NCBI GenBank assembly: GCA_041738715.1
Contig: JBGSPI010000099.1
Coordinates: 44,490-108,489, forward strand
DNA: 64,000 bases
Reading direction: 5' to 3'
From: Chamaesiphon sp041738715
GTDB taxonomy: Bacteria; Cyanobacteriota; Cyanobacteriia; Cyanobacteriales; Chamaesiphonaceae
This document shows, piece by piece, positions 9,184-18,454 of this stretch. The first letter of the stretch is position 1; each line of letters opens with the position of its first letter. The position numbers and the translations under genes were made by a program. Below the pieces are notes generated by a model. The model made no database searches and was not told the DNA's origin. It saw only the letters and a program-made list of their open reading frames with translations.

Positions 9184-9759
9184 CTACAACAGAGTGTTTG
9201 CGACTGGGAAGAAATCACCAATATTAAGTGAAATATCTGGGAATTGCAGCAAGCTAATCGAGCGGGGTGGCGTGATAATCTTAGTATTGGTATAGATATC
9301 ACCTTCAGGTTGACGATATATTTCCAGGCGATCGTCAATCAAATTGATGATCCAATATTCACCAATTCCGGCTGCTGCATATAGGGCGGCTTTAATCTCT
9401 CTATCGAATTTAATGCTCGAATCGGCTACTTCAATAATTAAGATAATATCGGCAGGTGATGGATGACTATTAATGTAATCATCCGACCTCAATCTGGCAA
9501 TGACAATATCTGGTTCCGGTTCGCTATTATTTGGCAAAGTAATTGGATCTTGACTTTGAACATCTGCTCGGTCGCCAATTAAGGCTAGAAGCCGTTTAAA
9601 TAGTTTACGGGTAGAAAGTGTGTGTCGAGTGCCTTTTGCCGCCATAGTAAAAATCTGTCCTAAGATTAATTCTACTCGTTCTCCTTCACGAATGATGCCA
9701 CTTTCGATCATCTGATAATATTCGACACTAGTGAGTGGACGGATTTGAGTATTAACCAT
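9184..9759 (-). CDS. Uma2 family (DUF820) PD-(D/E)XK nuclease-like protein
   Basis: This is the second Uma2 paralogue in the window. Motifs in order are LTSVEYYQMIESGIIREGERVELILGQI (N-terminal block), SEPEPDIVIARL (PD motif), ILIIEVADSSIKFD (E-x-x position) and KAALYAAAGIGEYWIINLIDDRLEIYRQPEG. I prefer ATG 9759 (MVNTQIRPL), because the upstream GTG at 9780 adds only an atypical heptapeptide. The protein is about 191 residues. Function beyond a predicted nuclease fold is unknown. A strong hairpin terminator (9811-9838) separates it from nadA, so it is transcribed independently. Confidence 0.85.
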   Translation of the reverse strand: MVNTQIRPLTSVEYYQMIESGIIREGERVELILGQIFTMAAKGTRHTLSTRKLFKRLLALIGDRADVQSQDPITLPNNSEPEPDIVIARLRSDDYINSHPSPADIILIIEVADSSIKFDREIKAALYAAAGIGEYWIINLIDDRLEIYRQPEGDIYTNTKIITPPRSISLLQFPDISLNIGDFFPVANTLL

Positions 9760-9810
9760 GCGATCAATCTCCAGCAACACAACTTACTTTCGATCATAGC
9801 AAAACATCCA

Positions 9811-9838
9811 AAAAAGTCCTCATGTGAGGACTTTTTTT
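9811..9838. terminator. rho-independent terminator of nadA
   Basis: AAAAAGTCCTCA-TG-TGAGGACTTTTT forms a near-perfect hairpin with a T-run on both strands, so it can act bidirectionally. It lies 79 bp past the 3' end of nadA (minus strand) and upstream of the Uma2 gene. Almost the same hairpin occurs after rpsJ at 53911-53937. Confidence 0.8.
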
Positions 9839-9916
9839 GGCGATCGAATCAGCATACTTCAAATAGTAAGTATGTCCAAAGTCAAGTCCAAGAAGTCGGG
9901 GATATCTCTATTTAAT

Positions 9917-10879
9917 TTAGCTCATTGCCAACATTCGTTGCATGGGGCGGAAAGCGGCTAATCTAACCTCTTCAGTCATCGTAATTTCTGGAGACTTACA
10001 CTTCATTGCCAAATATAATTTCTCTAATGTGTTCAAGCGCATGTGCGGACATTCATTACAAGCACACTCATTAATGGGTGGTGCTGGAATAAACTGCTTA
10101 CTTGGATTAGCTTTTTCCATTTGATGGATAATCCCTGGCTCTGTTGCGATAATAAATTTGGTGCTAGTACTTGCGCCTGTATATTTCAATAATGCACTCG
10201 TCGAACCAATAAAATCAGCATGGCGGAGTACCGCCGCTTCACATTCAGGATGAGCGATTACTTCTGCATCAGGATGAGCGATTTTTAGTTGTACCAATTT
10301 CTTCTCAGAGAACGTTTCATGCACCATACAACTGCCTTGCCAGAGGACTAGTTCTCGTCCGGCTTGCTGACTCACATAGCGGCCTAAATTGCGATCGGGT
10401 GCGAAAATAATTCCCTGCTCTAGGGGAATTTGCTGGACAATTTTCACTGCATTGGAACTAGTACAAATAATGTCACTTAGAGCCTTAATCTCTGCCGTAC
10501 AGTTGATATAGGAAATCACAATGTGATCGGGATATTGAGCTTTGAAAGCCGCAAAAGCATCGGCGGGACAACTATCTGCGAGCGAACATCCGGCAGCTAA
10601 ATCTGGTAATAATACCAACTTCTGCGGATTCAAAATCTTGGCTGTTTCTGCCATAAAGTGAACCCCCGCAAAGACGATCACATCCGCATCGGTACTCGCC
10701 GCTTTGCGGGATAATTCCAGCGAGTCGCCGATGAAATCCGCCACATCTTGAATTTCGGCATCCTGGTAGTAATGCGCGAGAATCACGGCGTTAAGCGATT
10801 GTTTTAGTTCTTGAATTGCTCCAACCAAATCTAGCGGAATCTGGGTTGGCTGAGTCGTTGGCGGTGCTGTGATAAACAT
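9917..10879 (-). CDS. nadA: quinolinate synthase A
   Basis: This [4Fe-4S] enzyme condenses iminoaspartate with dihydroxyacetone phosphate to make quinolinate for NAD synthesis. Conserved features are AVILAHYYQDAEIQDVADFIGDS, VIVFAGVHFMAETAKIL, LLPDLAAGCSLADSCP, the TSSNAV segment, HPECE, and the C-terminal NECACNECPHM cysteine cluster. The start is taken at ATG 10879 (MFITAPPT), about 320 residues; an in-frame TTG at 10927 is possible but weaker. Its upstream region carries a 98-bp MITE (10949-11046), which also lies upstream of the divergent ATP-grasp gene. A strong hairpin terminates it at 9811-9838. Confidence 0.95.
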   Translation of the reverse strand: MFITAPPTTQPTQIPLDLVGAIQELKQSLNAVILAHYYQDAEIQDVADFIGDSLELSRKAASTDADVIVFAGVHFMAETAKILNPQKLVLLPDLAAGCSLADSCPADAFAAFKAQYPDHIVISYINCTAEIKALSDIICTSSNAVKIVQQIPLEQGIIFAPDRNLGRYVSQQAGRELVLWQGSCMVHETFSEKKLVQLKIAHPDAEVIAHPECEAAVLRHADFIGSTSALLKYTGASTSTKFIIATEPGIIHQMEKANPSKQFIPAPPINECACNECPHMRLNTLEKLYLAMKCKSPEITMTEEVRLAAFRPMQRMLAMS

Positions 10880-10935
10880 TTGTTGCTGCTCGGTGGTGGA
10901 GATCTTAATTATAGTACTTTTTACCAAAACACCAA

Positions 10936-11059
10936 AGATGCAAATCCAGGCGTTGCTGATTTGAGGTATGATTCCCTTCTTCGCGAACTGCCTTATACCC
11001 CAAGCCTAAAGCCTCAAAACTTTTCATACCCTGATTCAGCAACGCCAGATGCAAATCCA
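10936..11059. mobile_element. 98-bp MITE with 13-bp target-site duplication
   Basis: The element spans 10949-11046. Its termini are GGCGTTGCTGA (10949-10959) and TCAGCAACGCC (11036-11046), perfect 11-bp inverted repeats. They are followed inside by a second match, GTATGA (10966-10971) against TCATAC (11024-11029). It is flanked on both sides by the identical 13-mer AGATGCAAATCCA (10936-10948 and 11047-11059), a clear target-site duplication. It encodes no protein. It lies in the promoter region between divergent nadA and the PGM1-like ATP-grasp gene. A target duplication of 10-13 bp is known for some IS4-family groups, so mobilisation by such a transposase is plausible but not shown. Confidence 0.85.
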
Positions 11060-11185
11060 TTACGATTGTTTGACCGATCGGTAAACTGCCGGATAAGGGG
11101 CATAGAATGGGGTTGAGGACGTGAAAAAGATCGCCCTCATTGGAGCATCTTTACCTGCTCTCGCCAATGGAGATCGATCCCCAGA

Positions 11186-12748
11186 ATGGTTGCTGATACT
11201 GCTCTGTCCACACACCCTGAGTTTCAAAAATTGCAGTCCCGGCTGCAAACTCATTGGCACAGCTTAGATTCCTTTACCGACAGCGATAGTGATATTTTAG
11301 TCGTGCCGTCGCTCAGTTTAGATCGACAGGAACTACTCAAGGTGGAAGGGGTCAACCATTATGAGGAGCGACTGTTATTTTCGCTGATGCGGTTGTGGAA
11401 TCCGCGCACTCGATTGATCTATGTGACATCTCAACCACTCCCGCCGATTACGATCGATTATTACCTCCAACTGTTGCCAGGAATTCCCTTTTCTCATGCA
11501 CGGGAACGGCTACTGTTACTCTCGACACACGATGCTTCACTCCAACCCCTGACCCAAAAAATTCTCGATCGACCGCGCTTACTCAACCGCATTAACCAAG
11601 CATTACGACCCGATCGATCGATGATGATCTGCTACAATTCTACGCCGATCGAACGCGACCTTGCGCTGAAATTAAATACTCCACTCTATGCCCTTGACCC
11701 CGATCTGCTATACTGGGGCACGAAAGCTGGCAGTCGGCAGATTTTCGCGGAATGTGGTGTGCCCCATCCCGATGGGAGTGAGTTAGTATTTAACGATCGA
11801 GATTTAGCTGAAGCTGCGGCGGAGTTGTGGGCGAGACAACCCCACCTTCAGCGGTTAGTTGTCAAGCTCAATGAGGGCTTTTCGGGTGAAGGGAATGCCC
11901 TGCTAGATTTACGCCCGCTCGGTTATCCTACCAGCCACCGAGAACGCACTCAATCGATCGATCTGGCTTTTTCATCCCTTCGGTTTCAGGGTCATCATGA
12001 AAATTGGACAAGCTTTCAGCCCAAAATTGTCCATCTCGGCGCGATCGTCGAGGCTTTTGTCGAAGGAGTTAAAAAACAGTCTCCTAGCGTTCAGGGGCGG
12101 ATTACACCCGCAGGGACAGTCGAGATCCTCTCCACCCACGATCAGATTTTGGGTGGTGCAGATGGACAAATATTTTTAGGTTGTCAGTTCCCAGCGGCGG
12201 ATGGTTATCGCCGTCAAATCCAGGATTTAGGGTTAGAAATTGGCAAAAATCTGGCAGCGAAGGGGGCAATGGAACGGTTTGGTGTCGATTTTATCGCCGT
12301 ACCCCAAGCTGATGGTAATTGGGATTTACAGGCGATCGAAATCAATTTGCGCAAGGGTGGTACAACTCATCCCTTCATGACGCTAAAGTTTCTGACTAAT
12401 GGGCACTATCAATTTGCGGATGGTTTATTTTACAGTCAACAGGGCAAACCAAAATACTATGTTGCTTCAGATAATCTCCAAAAGCCCCACTATCGCGGGC
12501 TACTCCCCAACGATCTAATGGATATTATCGCCCATCATCGGTTGCATTTCGACACTAGCACCGAGACGGGGACGGTATTTCATCTGATGGGCTGTCTCTC
12601 GGAGTTCGGCAAAGTTGGACTCACGAGTATTGGTAATTCATTAGCCCAAGCCCAAGAAATTTACCAACGGGTTGAGGATATTTTAGATCGAGAAACCCAA
12701 TTCCCCGATCTTCAGCCTACCGCACCGATCGCCTGGAAATGTCGCTAG
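11186..12748 (+). CDS. PGM1-like ATP-grasp ligase family protein
   Basis: The 520-residue protein has an N-terminal Rossmann-like region (DILVVPSLSLDRQELLKVEGVNHYEERLLF), then an ATP-grasp core: WGTKAGSRQIFAECGVPHPDGSE, RLVVKLNEGFSGEGNALLDL (glycine-rich phosphate loop), AIVEAFVEG, and the metal-binding end EINLRKGGTTHPFMTLKFLT. This pattern is that of peptide-ligase PGM1-related proteins, which join a carboxylate to an amine using ATP. The substrate is unknown, and no peptide precursor or other amide-ligase partner gene lies beside it, so I do not assign a natural product. ATG 11186 is the natural start. It is divergent from nadA across the MITE. Confidence 0.75.
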   Translation: MVADTALSTHPEFQKLQSRLQTHWHSLDSFTDSDSDILVVPSLSLDRQELLKVEGVNHYEERLLFSLMRLWNPRTRLIYVTSQPLPPITIDYYLQLLPGIPFSHARERLLLLSTHDASLQPLTQKILDRPRLLNRINQALRPDRSMMICYNSTPIERDLALKLNTPLYALDPDLLYWGTKAGSRQIFAECGVPHPDGSELVFNDRDLAEAAAELWARQPHLQRLVVKLNEGFSGEGNALLDLRPLGYPTSHRERTQSIDLAFSSLRFQGHHENWTSFQPKIVHLGAIVEAFVEGVKKQSPSVQGRITPAGTVEILSTHDQILGGADGQIFLGCQFPAADGYRRQIQDLGLEIGKNLAAKGAMERFGVDFIAVPQADGNWDLQAIEINLRKGGTTHPFMTLKFLTNGHYQFADGLFYSQQGKPKYYVASDNLQKPHYRGLLPNDLMDIIAHHRLHFDTSTETGTVFHLMGCLSEFGKVGLTSIGNSLAQAQEIYQRVEDILDRETQFPDLQPTAPIAWKCR

Positions 12749-13097
12749 AGGGTAGAGGGTAGAGAGTACCCCTGTTAAAGTGAATTTTTGTACTAATCGA
12801 CCGCCGCTAGGCGGCGCGCAAGCTTCGACAAACTTGTGCCTTTAGAGTCATAGCTCCAAATTTGCGCCCAGGGGAGGGTGGATGCACAATCAATTATGAT
12901 TAACACTAGCCAGACCCTACCCCGCAGCCATCAGGAGAAAACAATGCACAAGCCACAAAGTAAAAACAACCAAAATACGCAGGGGAGTTTGAGGGGCGGC
13001 GTTCCGCCCCTCAACGGGGGGTCTGGGGGTCGGAACCCCCAGATCTCCGGTTCCACACACTATCAATCTCTGTAGTAAAGATACTTTTCTTAAAATT
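12749..13097. repeat. intergenic palindromic repeats between ATP-grasp gene and leuA
   Basis: This 349-bp gap holds no credible gene but several strong hairpins. GAGGGGCGG (12991-12999) pairs with CCGCCCCTC (13004-13012). TCTGGGGGT (13022-13030) pairs with ACCCCCAGA (13035-13043). A short CCGCC/GGCGG pair lies near 12801-12815. The sequence is much richer in G/C runs than its surroundings and matches the style of dispersed cyanobacterial intergenic repeats. They may also act as 3' ends for the two convergent transcripts. Confidence 0.6.
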
Positions 13098-14708
13098 TTA
13101 GACAGGTTGCTTCATCGATGCTTCAGCTTCCTCCAGCTTGGTTTGAGCCGCATATAATCGGTTTAACGCATTGATATAAGCCTGCGCCGAGGCGACGACG
13201 ATATCAGTATTTGCCGCATAACCAGAGTAAGTACGGTCGTGATATTTGAGGCGAATCGTCACTTCCCCGATAGCATCAATCCCCGCTGTCACCGATTGAA
13301 CGGAAAATTCGATTAATTGGTTGGGTACGTCAACGACACGGTTAATCGCCTTGTAGATGGCATCTACGGGACCAGTGCCAATCGCTGCATCGGTTAATTC
13401 TTCACCATTGGGCATTCTAATGGTAACAGTTGCCGTTGGTTGAGCGCGATCGCCGCAGGAGACTTGAACGTGTTCTAGGACAAAGATTTCGGGAGCTTGT
13501 TTGATTTCATCGTTAACGATCGCTTCTAAATCTCGATCCGTGATTTCTTTTTTCTTGTCAGCAACATCTTTAAAGCGTAAGAAGGCTTTATTTAAGTCGT
13601 TTTCGGATAGCTCCATGCCCAATTCTACCAGACGGGTGCGAAAGGCGTTCCGACCGGATAATTTACCCAAGACAATCAAGTTATCTGTCAACCCGATCGA
13701 CTGAGCATCCATGATCTCGTAGGTGAGCTTATTTTTCAAGACTCCATCTTGGTGGATACCTGATTCATGGGCGAAGGCATTGGCACCGACGATCGCTTTA
13801 TTCGGTTGAACGAGCATTCCCGTTAAACTAGAGACTAGGCGGGAGGTCTTATAGATTTGCCGAGTATCGACTTTGGTTAGTGGTTCTGTCGAATCAACGG
13901 GACGACCTAAAAATGGGTTGAAATACTGACGGCGGACGTGTAGAGCCATCACCAATTCTTCTAACGAAGCATTCCCCGCCCGTTCGCCAATCCCATTAAT
14001 CGTACATTCTAATTGGCGGGCACCATTTTTTACTGCTTCTAAAAAGTTAGCGACAGCTAATCCTAAATCATCGTGTCCGTGAACGGAAATAATTGCTCGA
14101 TCGATATTGGGCACATTATCTTTAATCCCTTTAATTAATGCTCCAAATTCGGCTGGGGTCGTATAACCAACTGTATCGGGAATATTAACTGTCGTGGCTC
14201 CATTAGCGATCGCTCGTTCTAATACTTCATATAAAAATTCTGGATCAGAACGTCCGGCATCTTCAGGCGAGAATTCAATATCATTGACGAAAGATTTGGC
14301 ATAAGCGACCATTTCTCCGGCAATTTGCAAGACTTCTTTTCTCGTCTTCTTGAGTTTATATTCTAGGTGAATATCCGATGTGGCAATAAAGGTATGAATC
14401 CGATGTTTGGCAGCAGGTTTTAGGGCTTCGGCGGCTGCTTTAATATCTTTTTCGCTTGCCCGTGCCAAACCGCAAATAATTGGTCCAGAAGGTGTCCCGA
14501 CTTTCTCGGCGATCTGTTGTACTGCTTCAAAATCACCACGACTTGAGTAGGGGAAACCCGCTTCAATTACATCTACCCCTAACCGGGATAATTGCCGCGC
14601 AATTGTGAGTTTTTCATCAACATTTAATGTGGCACCTGGAGATTGTTCGCCATCTCGTAAGGTGGTATCGAAAATAATAACTCTGTCTGATTGTGGCTGT
14701 TGTGTCAT
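13098..14708 (-). CDS. leuA: 2-isopropylmalate synthase
   Basis: This enzyme condenses acetyl-CoA with 2-ketoisovalerate, the first committed step of leucine synthesis. It shows RVIIFDTTLRDGEQSPGATLN at the N-terminus, VSVHGHDDLGLAVANF-type metal-binding residues (ISVHGHDDLG), ECTINGIGERAGNASLEE, and AHESGIHQDGVLK. The C-terminal ~150 residues form the LeuA allosteric (leucine-feedback) dimer domain. I choose ATG 14708 (MTQQPQSDRV), about 536 residues; earlier in-frame ATG 14750 and GTG 14765 add residues not usual in the family. It is downstream of, and on the same strand as, the LabA-like gene. Confidence 0.95.
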   Translation of the reverse strand: MTQQPQSDRVIIFDTTLRDGEQSPGATLNVDEKLTIARQLSRLGVDVIEAGFPYSSRGDFEAVQQIAEKVGTPSGPIICGLARASEKDIKAAAEALKPAAKHRIHTFIATSDIHLEYKLKKTRKEVLQIAGEMVAYAKSFVNDIEFSPEDAGRSDPEFLYEVLERAIANGATTVNIPDTVGYTTPAEFGALIKGIKDNVPNIDRAIISVHGHDDLGLAVANFLEAVKNGARQLECTINGIGERAGNASLEELVMALHVRRQYFNPFLGRPVDSTEPLTKVDTRQIYKTSRLVSSLTGMLVQPNKAIVGANAFAHESGIHQDGVLKNKLTYEIMDAQSIGLTDNLIVLGKLSGRNAFRTRLVELGMELSENDLNKAFLRFKDVADKKKEITDRDLEAIVNDEIKQAPEIFVLEHVQVSCGDRAQPTATVTIRMPNGEELTDAAIGTGPVDAIYKAINRVVDVPNQLIEFSVQSVTAGIDAIGEVTIRLKYHDRTYSGYAANTDIVVASAQAYINALNRLYAAQTKLEEAEASMKQPV

Positions 14709-14918
14709 GGTGTTAAAGAAAGAAGAATAATGACCGGGAGAGTTATCCATCGATTTAAAGCCCACTGAATTAGCAAGTAAATCGATTTAGCATTTTAAGG
14801 TGACAGATTATCTAAATTAGTTAAGATCGATCCGTCACCTAAATAAGCATCAGTAACCCAAGTAAATCGGACTCGATCATTATTCTGCTGGAAAGCTTTA
14901 ACACTTGAATTGTTTCTC

Positions 14919-15440
14919 CTATAGGGAATCAACTTTTTCAATTCGATCGCGAATGTCATTAAGGTCGATATATCGGTCTGTGACATTTCGCAGTTCACGG
15001 GCGATCATCCCTTCGGTTGAGATCACGGTGATGTGGGTGTTCTTCGATCTCAGTAGCTCGATCGCTCGCTCAAAGTCACCATCGCCACTGAAAAGTACAA
15101 CTCGATTGTACTGATCTACAGTATTAAACATATCGACCACAATTTCAATATCCAAATTCGCTTTTTGGGAGTAGCGACCGGAAGTATCATCGTAATATTC
15201 TTTGAGGATCTTGGTGCGGACGGTGTAGCCGAGGCTGATTAGTGCATCTCGAAAACCTCGTTGGTCTTGGGTATCTTTCAGTCCAGTATACCAAAAAGCG
15301 TTAATCAGCATTAACTCTGGTTCTTTGGTGAAATACTCCAACACGCGGCGAGGGTCAAAAAACCACCCATTTTTTTGTTGGGCATAAAACATATTATTAC
15401 CGTCTACAAAGATGGAGAGACGGTTAGCGGCAGAAAACAT
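14919..15440 (-). CDS. LabA-like NYN domain protein
   Basis: This is a 173-residue NYN (PIN-like) ribonuclease-fold protein. The conserved acidic residues are seen in SIFVDGNNMFYAQ (D), NLDIEIVVDMF (D) and VLFSGDGDFERAIELLRSK (DGD). The VISTEGMIARELRNVTDRYIDL end is typical of LabA/DUF88 proteins. In Synechococcus elongatus LabA influences circadian-clock output, and related proteins may act on RNA; a role here is only inferred by family. ATG 15440 is the natural start. The gene precedes leuA on the same strand with a 210-bp gap, so cotranscription is possible but not certain. Confidence 0.85.
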   Translation of the reverse strand: MFSAANRLSIFVDGNNMFYAQQKNGWFFDPRRVLEYFTKEPELMLINAFWYTGLKDTQDQRGFRDALISLGYTVRTKILKEYYDDTSGRYSQKANLDIEIVVDMFNTVDQYNRVVLFSGDGDFERAIELLRSKNTHITVISTEGMIARELRNVTDRYIDLNDIRDRIEKVDSL

Positions 15441-16088
15441 TATAAGTAGTACCTAGTTATTTTTTATAAATTAAATTAATTCGACAAGTCTGGATTTATC
15501 GATACGTTTCGATCGAGTAAATACTTTGATGCAAAAGTACAGGGCTAGAATTTACCTAGCCACAGATCCATGAACATGGAAAACATAACTATAAATTATG
15601 GATTACGTGCTATGAATTATGAATTCGCATCTGGTTTGTCTTTTAGCGATATTGAGTCGTCGGGGTATTTCCCTGACGATGTACTAGTTAAATTTAAAGA
15701 TATAGAGTTTGAGATAACACTATGTATCCGGCTACAAAGGTTTTGCTGTCTAAGATCATGGTCAATCTATTTGAGTGCCGATGCCGATGAATTATTGCCA
15801 AAGACATAGATCGAGGTTTTATCTTTGCCTGAATTTTGGGAGTAAGTATTGGATAGTTAACATATTAATTTACGAGAATAATGTATATATGGTCTCCATT
15901 TTACCAAACTTCGAGTGTTTGGGCGAACGTTCTTTAATACCAAAAATACTACGTAAATTTACTTAAGGCTCAACCCCTAAAGCCTCACCCCTAAAGCCTC
16001 ACCCCTAAAGCCTGAGTAGTTGGTGCAAGATGTACGAAATCTGGGCAATCTAAGCAAGAGAAATAGATCGAAATCACCTCATCGATTC
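15441..16088. other. gene-poor gap with three-copy tandem repeat
   Basis: No supported gene is present. An open frame at 15570-15809 begins with low-complexity AT-rich sequence and matches nothing I recognise. At 15971-16013 the 14-bp unit CACCCCTAAAGCCT is repeated three times (the first copy has one extra base), just before pilT. Similar CCCTAA-type runs occur at 30616-30670 and 46585-46635. Confidence 0.5.
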
Positions 16089-17273
16089 ATGATAAATTCC
16101 CCTAACTTTGCGCCACCGCCACCACCACCAAATATTTCCAATCATCGTCCACCACCACCACCGCCAAATCTACCCACAGCCCCGCCCAAAATTGCCTATC
16201 CCTTACCCCCCGGACAACCCAGCATTGGTGAACTAGTCCAGGAAGCCTTTGATTCCGGTTATTCCGATGTTCATGTCGGCGTGGGGGAAATACCCAGGTT
16301 TCGCAATCGGGGGGAAATTGAAACGACTAATTATCCCGAAACCGACAAAGCAACATTCATGGCGTGGGTACATGAAATTCTCACCGAAGAAGAAATTCAC
16401 ACCTTTCAAACAAATCTGGACTTTGATGGAGCGACTCAATACGACTTTGCCCGGGTGCGGATCAACCTATTTGATTCCCTCTACGGCTATGGGATGGTCA
16501 TGCGGTTGATTCCGATGCGGATTGCCACGATTGAAGAATTACGTTTACCGCCAGTATTTACCGATGTCTGTCATTATCACAAGGGACTGATCCTGGTGAC
16601 TGGACCCACAGGTTCGGGTAAATCGACAACGATGGCAGCGATGGTGGACTATATGAACAAGGAAATGCCACGTCATATTATCACGATCGAAGATCCGATC
16701 GAATTCATCCATAAAAGCCAACGTTCGTTGATCAAGCATCGAGAGGTTGGTTCCAATACCCGCCAGTTTGATAATGCCCTCAAAGCTGCCTTACGGGAAG
16801 ATCCTGATGTGATTTTGGTAGGAGAAATGCGCGATCGAGAAACAGTCAATACTGCCCTCAAAGCCGCTCAAACTGGTCACTTAGTCATGGGTACACTCCA
16901 TACCAACAGTGCCGTCGAAACCATCGAACGGATTCTCAATCTGTACAAACCAGAAGAACAAGCTGTAATGCGGATATCTTTGGCTGAATCCTTGGTTGGT
17001 GTGATAGCCCAAGGTTTGTGCCGGACGACTGATGGGAAGCGGGCCGCTTATCATGACATTTTGATCAATACCGAAACGGTTAAAGATTATATTCGGGACG
17101 GGAAATATGATGATATCGGGCCGTTGATGGCTGACGGTGAGTTTGATGGGATGATCACGATGAATAAATCCCTATTTGCCCTCTATCAAGAGGGTCGAAT
17201 CACCGAGGAAACAGCCCTGGAACTGTCTCCAACACCAAATGAGATGGCGATGATGTTACGTGGGAAAGTTTAG
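16089..17273 (+). CDS. pilT: PilT-type twitching motility retraction ATPase
   Basis: The C-terminal ~360 residues form a complete PilT hexameric ATPase: GPTGSGKSTTMAA (Walker A), HIITIEDPIEF (Asp box), LREDPDVILVGEMRD (Walker B) and MGTLHTNSA (His box). It powers retraction of type IV pili for twitching and phototaxis. The N-terminus is unusual in carrying two runs of six prolines (APPPPPPN and HRPPPPPPN) before the IGELVQEAFDSGYSDVHV domain. I take ATG 16089 (MINSPNF), about 394 residues; a TTG at 16020 would add 23 residues. It is monocistronic here, without pilB or pilC. Confidence 0.92.
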   Translation: MINSPNFAPPPPPPNISNHRPPPPPPNLPTAPPKIAYPLPPGQPSIGELVQEAFDSGYSDVHVGVGEIPRFRNRGEIETTNYPETDKATFMAWVHEILTEEEIHTFQTNLDFDGATQYDFARVRINLFDSLYGYGMVMRLIPMRIATIEELRLPPVFTDVCHYHKGLILVTGPTGSGKSTTMAAMVDYMNKEMPRHIITIEDPIEFIHKSQRSLIKHREVGSNTRQFDNALKAALREDPDVILVGEMRDRETVNTALKAAQTGHLVMGTLHTNSAVETIERILNLYKPEEQAVMRISLAESLVGVIAQGLCRTTDGKRAAYHDILINTETVKDYIRDGKYDDIGPLMADGEFDGMITMNKSLFALYQEGRITEETALELSPTPNEMAMMLRGKV

Positions 17274-17660
17274 ATTTGGTGATTTGGTGTTAATCTCTCG
17301 GCGTTTGGGGTAAGGGCGATGAATTGCCCTACCCTAAATTTCGATCCGATCGCCATCTGCAACAGCATTATAATTTTCGATGTGAATCTCATAGATTTAT
17401 CCCAACAGAGATAGTCGCACGGGAACAAAATTAATCTACTTTTGATCTCACTGTTTGCTAGTTGCAAATTAAATATTTTGTTCGGTTTCCCGACTCAGTA
17501 GTTATACTTAGAAAAGTATAAACCTATTATCCTAAAACATTCAAATCCATATATATCAACATCTTGACCGTCAAAAATATTTTGGGAACCTTTCAATGAA
17601 TAGTTACGACTTAGGAGGTAAGAAAGCAAACAAAAACTTACCGATTTACCTCAACTAATT
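17274..17660. other. intergenic region between pilT and the barrel-protein gene
   Basis: The gap contains a hairpin, GGTAAGGGC with GCCCTACC (about 17310-17334, one bulged base), which may end pilT transcription. A GGAGGTAAG...CTTACC stem (about 17614-17643) occurs in the probable leader of the next gene. No open frame is credible. Confidence 0.4.
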
Positions 17661-18248
17661 ATGAACTTCTCCATCAACCAAACAATCAAAACTATCGCTC
17701 TCTCTGCACTCGTTTTCGCCCCAGTATTTAGTGCCATTAATCCTGCTACTGCTGCTCCAAAATATACTAATCGAGTCATTTCTCAATCTTCTGTAATTAT
17801 TTCTGCGCCTCAAGATATCGGTACTGATGCCAGTTATTTGGGTGCAGGTATCTCTGGCGGTTTAACTAGTGGTAATGCTCCAGGTGAACAAGCTAAGTCT
17901 GGAGGCAGTTTATATGGCAGATATGCCATTCCTCAAAGCAAATTATCCGCCCGTGCTGGCGTAGTCTTTACCGATAAAATTAGCGCGGTAACTCCTAAAC
18001 TCACCTATGATATCGGTGTCGGTTCTGGTACGAATATCTTTGTTGGGGCTGGATATAATTTCGTTAATGAGCAAACTGCTAGCACTCCACTCGGAAATAA
18101 AAGCGCGCCTGTTTTAAGTTTAGGTGCAGAAAGTCAATTGGCAAATAATGTCCTTATCTTTGGTTCCGCAGATCTTGGTTTGAATGCTTACCAAAACAGC
18201 AATAGTACCGCGATCGCACTACAAGGTGGTGCTGGTTTCCGATTCTAA
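17661..18248 (+). CDS. secreted outer-membrane beta-barrel-like protein
   Basis: The protein is 195 residues. It has a classical Sec signal peptide (basic start, hydrophobic TIALSALVFAPVFSAI, cleavage after ATAA near residue 32). The mature part has glycine-rich alternating beta-strands such as LYGRYAIPQSKLSARAGVVF, LTYDIGVGSGTNIFVGAGYNF and VLSLGAESQLANNVLIFGSADLG. It ends in GGAGFRF with a terminal Phe, the usual C-terminal signature of barrel proteins inserted by the BAM complex. I predict an 8-stranded outer-membrane barrel of unknown function. ATG 17661 is clear, with its own leader region; no operon partner. Confidence 0.7.
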   Translation: MNFSINQTIKTIALSALVFAPVFSAINPATAAPKYTNRVISQSSVIISAPQDIGTDASYLGAGISGGLTSGNAPGEQAKSGGSLYGRYAIPQSKLSARAGVVFTDKISAVTPKLTYDIGVGSGTNIFVGAGYNFVNEQTASTPLGNKSAPVLSLGAESQLANNVLIFGSADLGLNAYQNSNSTAIALQGGAGFRF

Positions 18249-18454
18249 TTTATTGATATTGGCTGTATCTACGGACTCTCTCTAGTTAATATTTCTCAGA
18301 TCGGGTTTTATCCCCAAATCATCGCTAAAATTAGCAATTGATTTGGGGATTTATTTAATTACAGATCATCTCCCGATCTGGGGTTATATCTGCAAAGTTT
18401 CTAGGTCATAAACCACTCGCTGATGTGTCTAGCTCGCTTAATTTCAAGCGACAG

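Noticed and set aside
10880..11116. 78-residue plus-strand frame before the ATP-grasp gene
   Set aside because: It runs through the MITE, so the frame is accidental.
12878..13075. 65-residue plus-strand frame before leuA
   Set aside because: It is made mostly of palindromic repeat sequence.
15570..15809. 79-residue plus-strand frame
   Set aside because: Begins in AT-rich repetitive sequence and has no recognisable motif; a decayed gene cannot be excluded.
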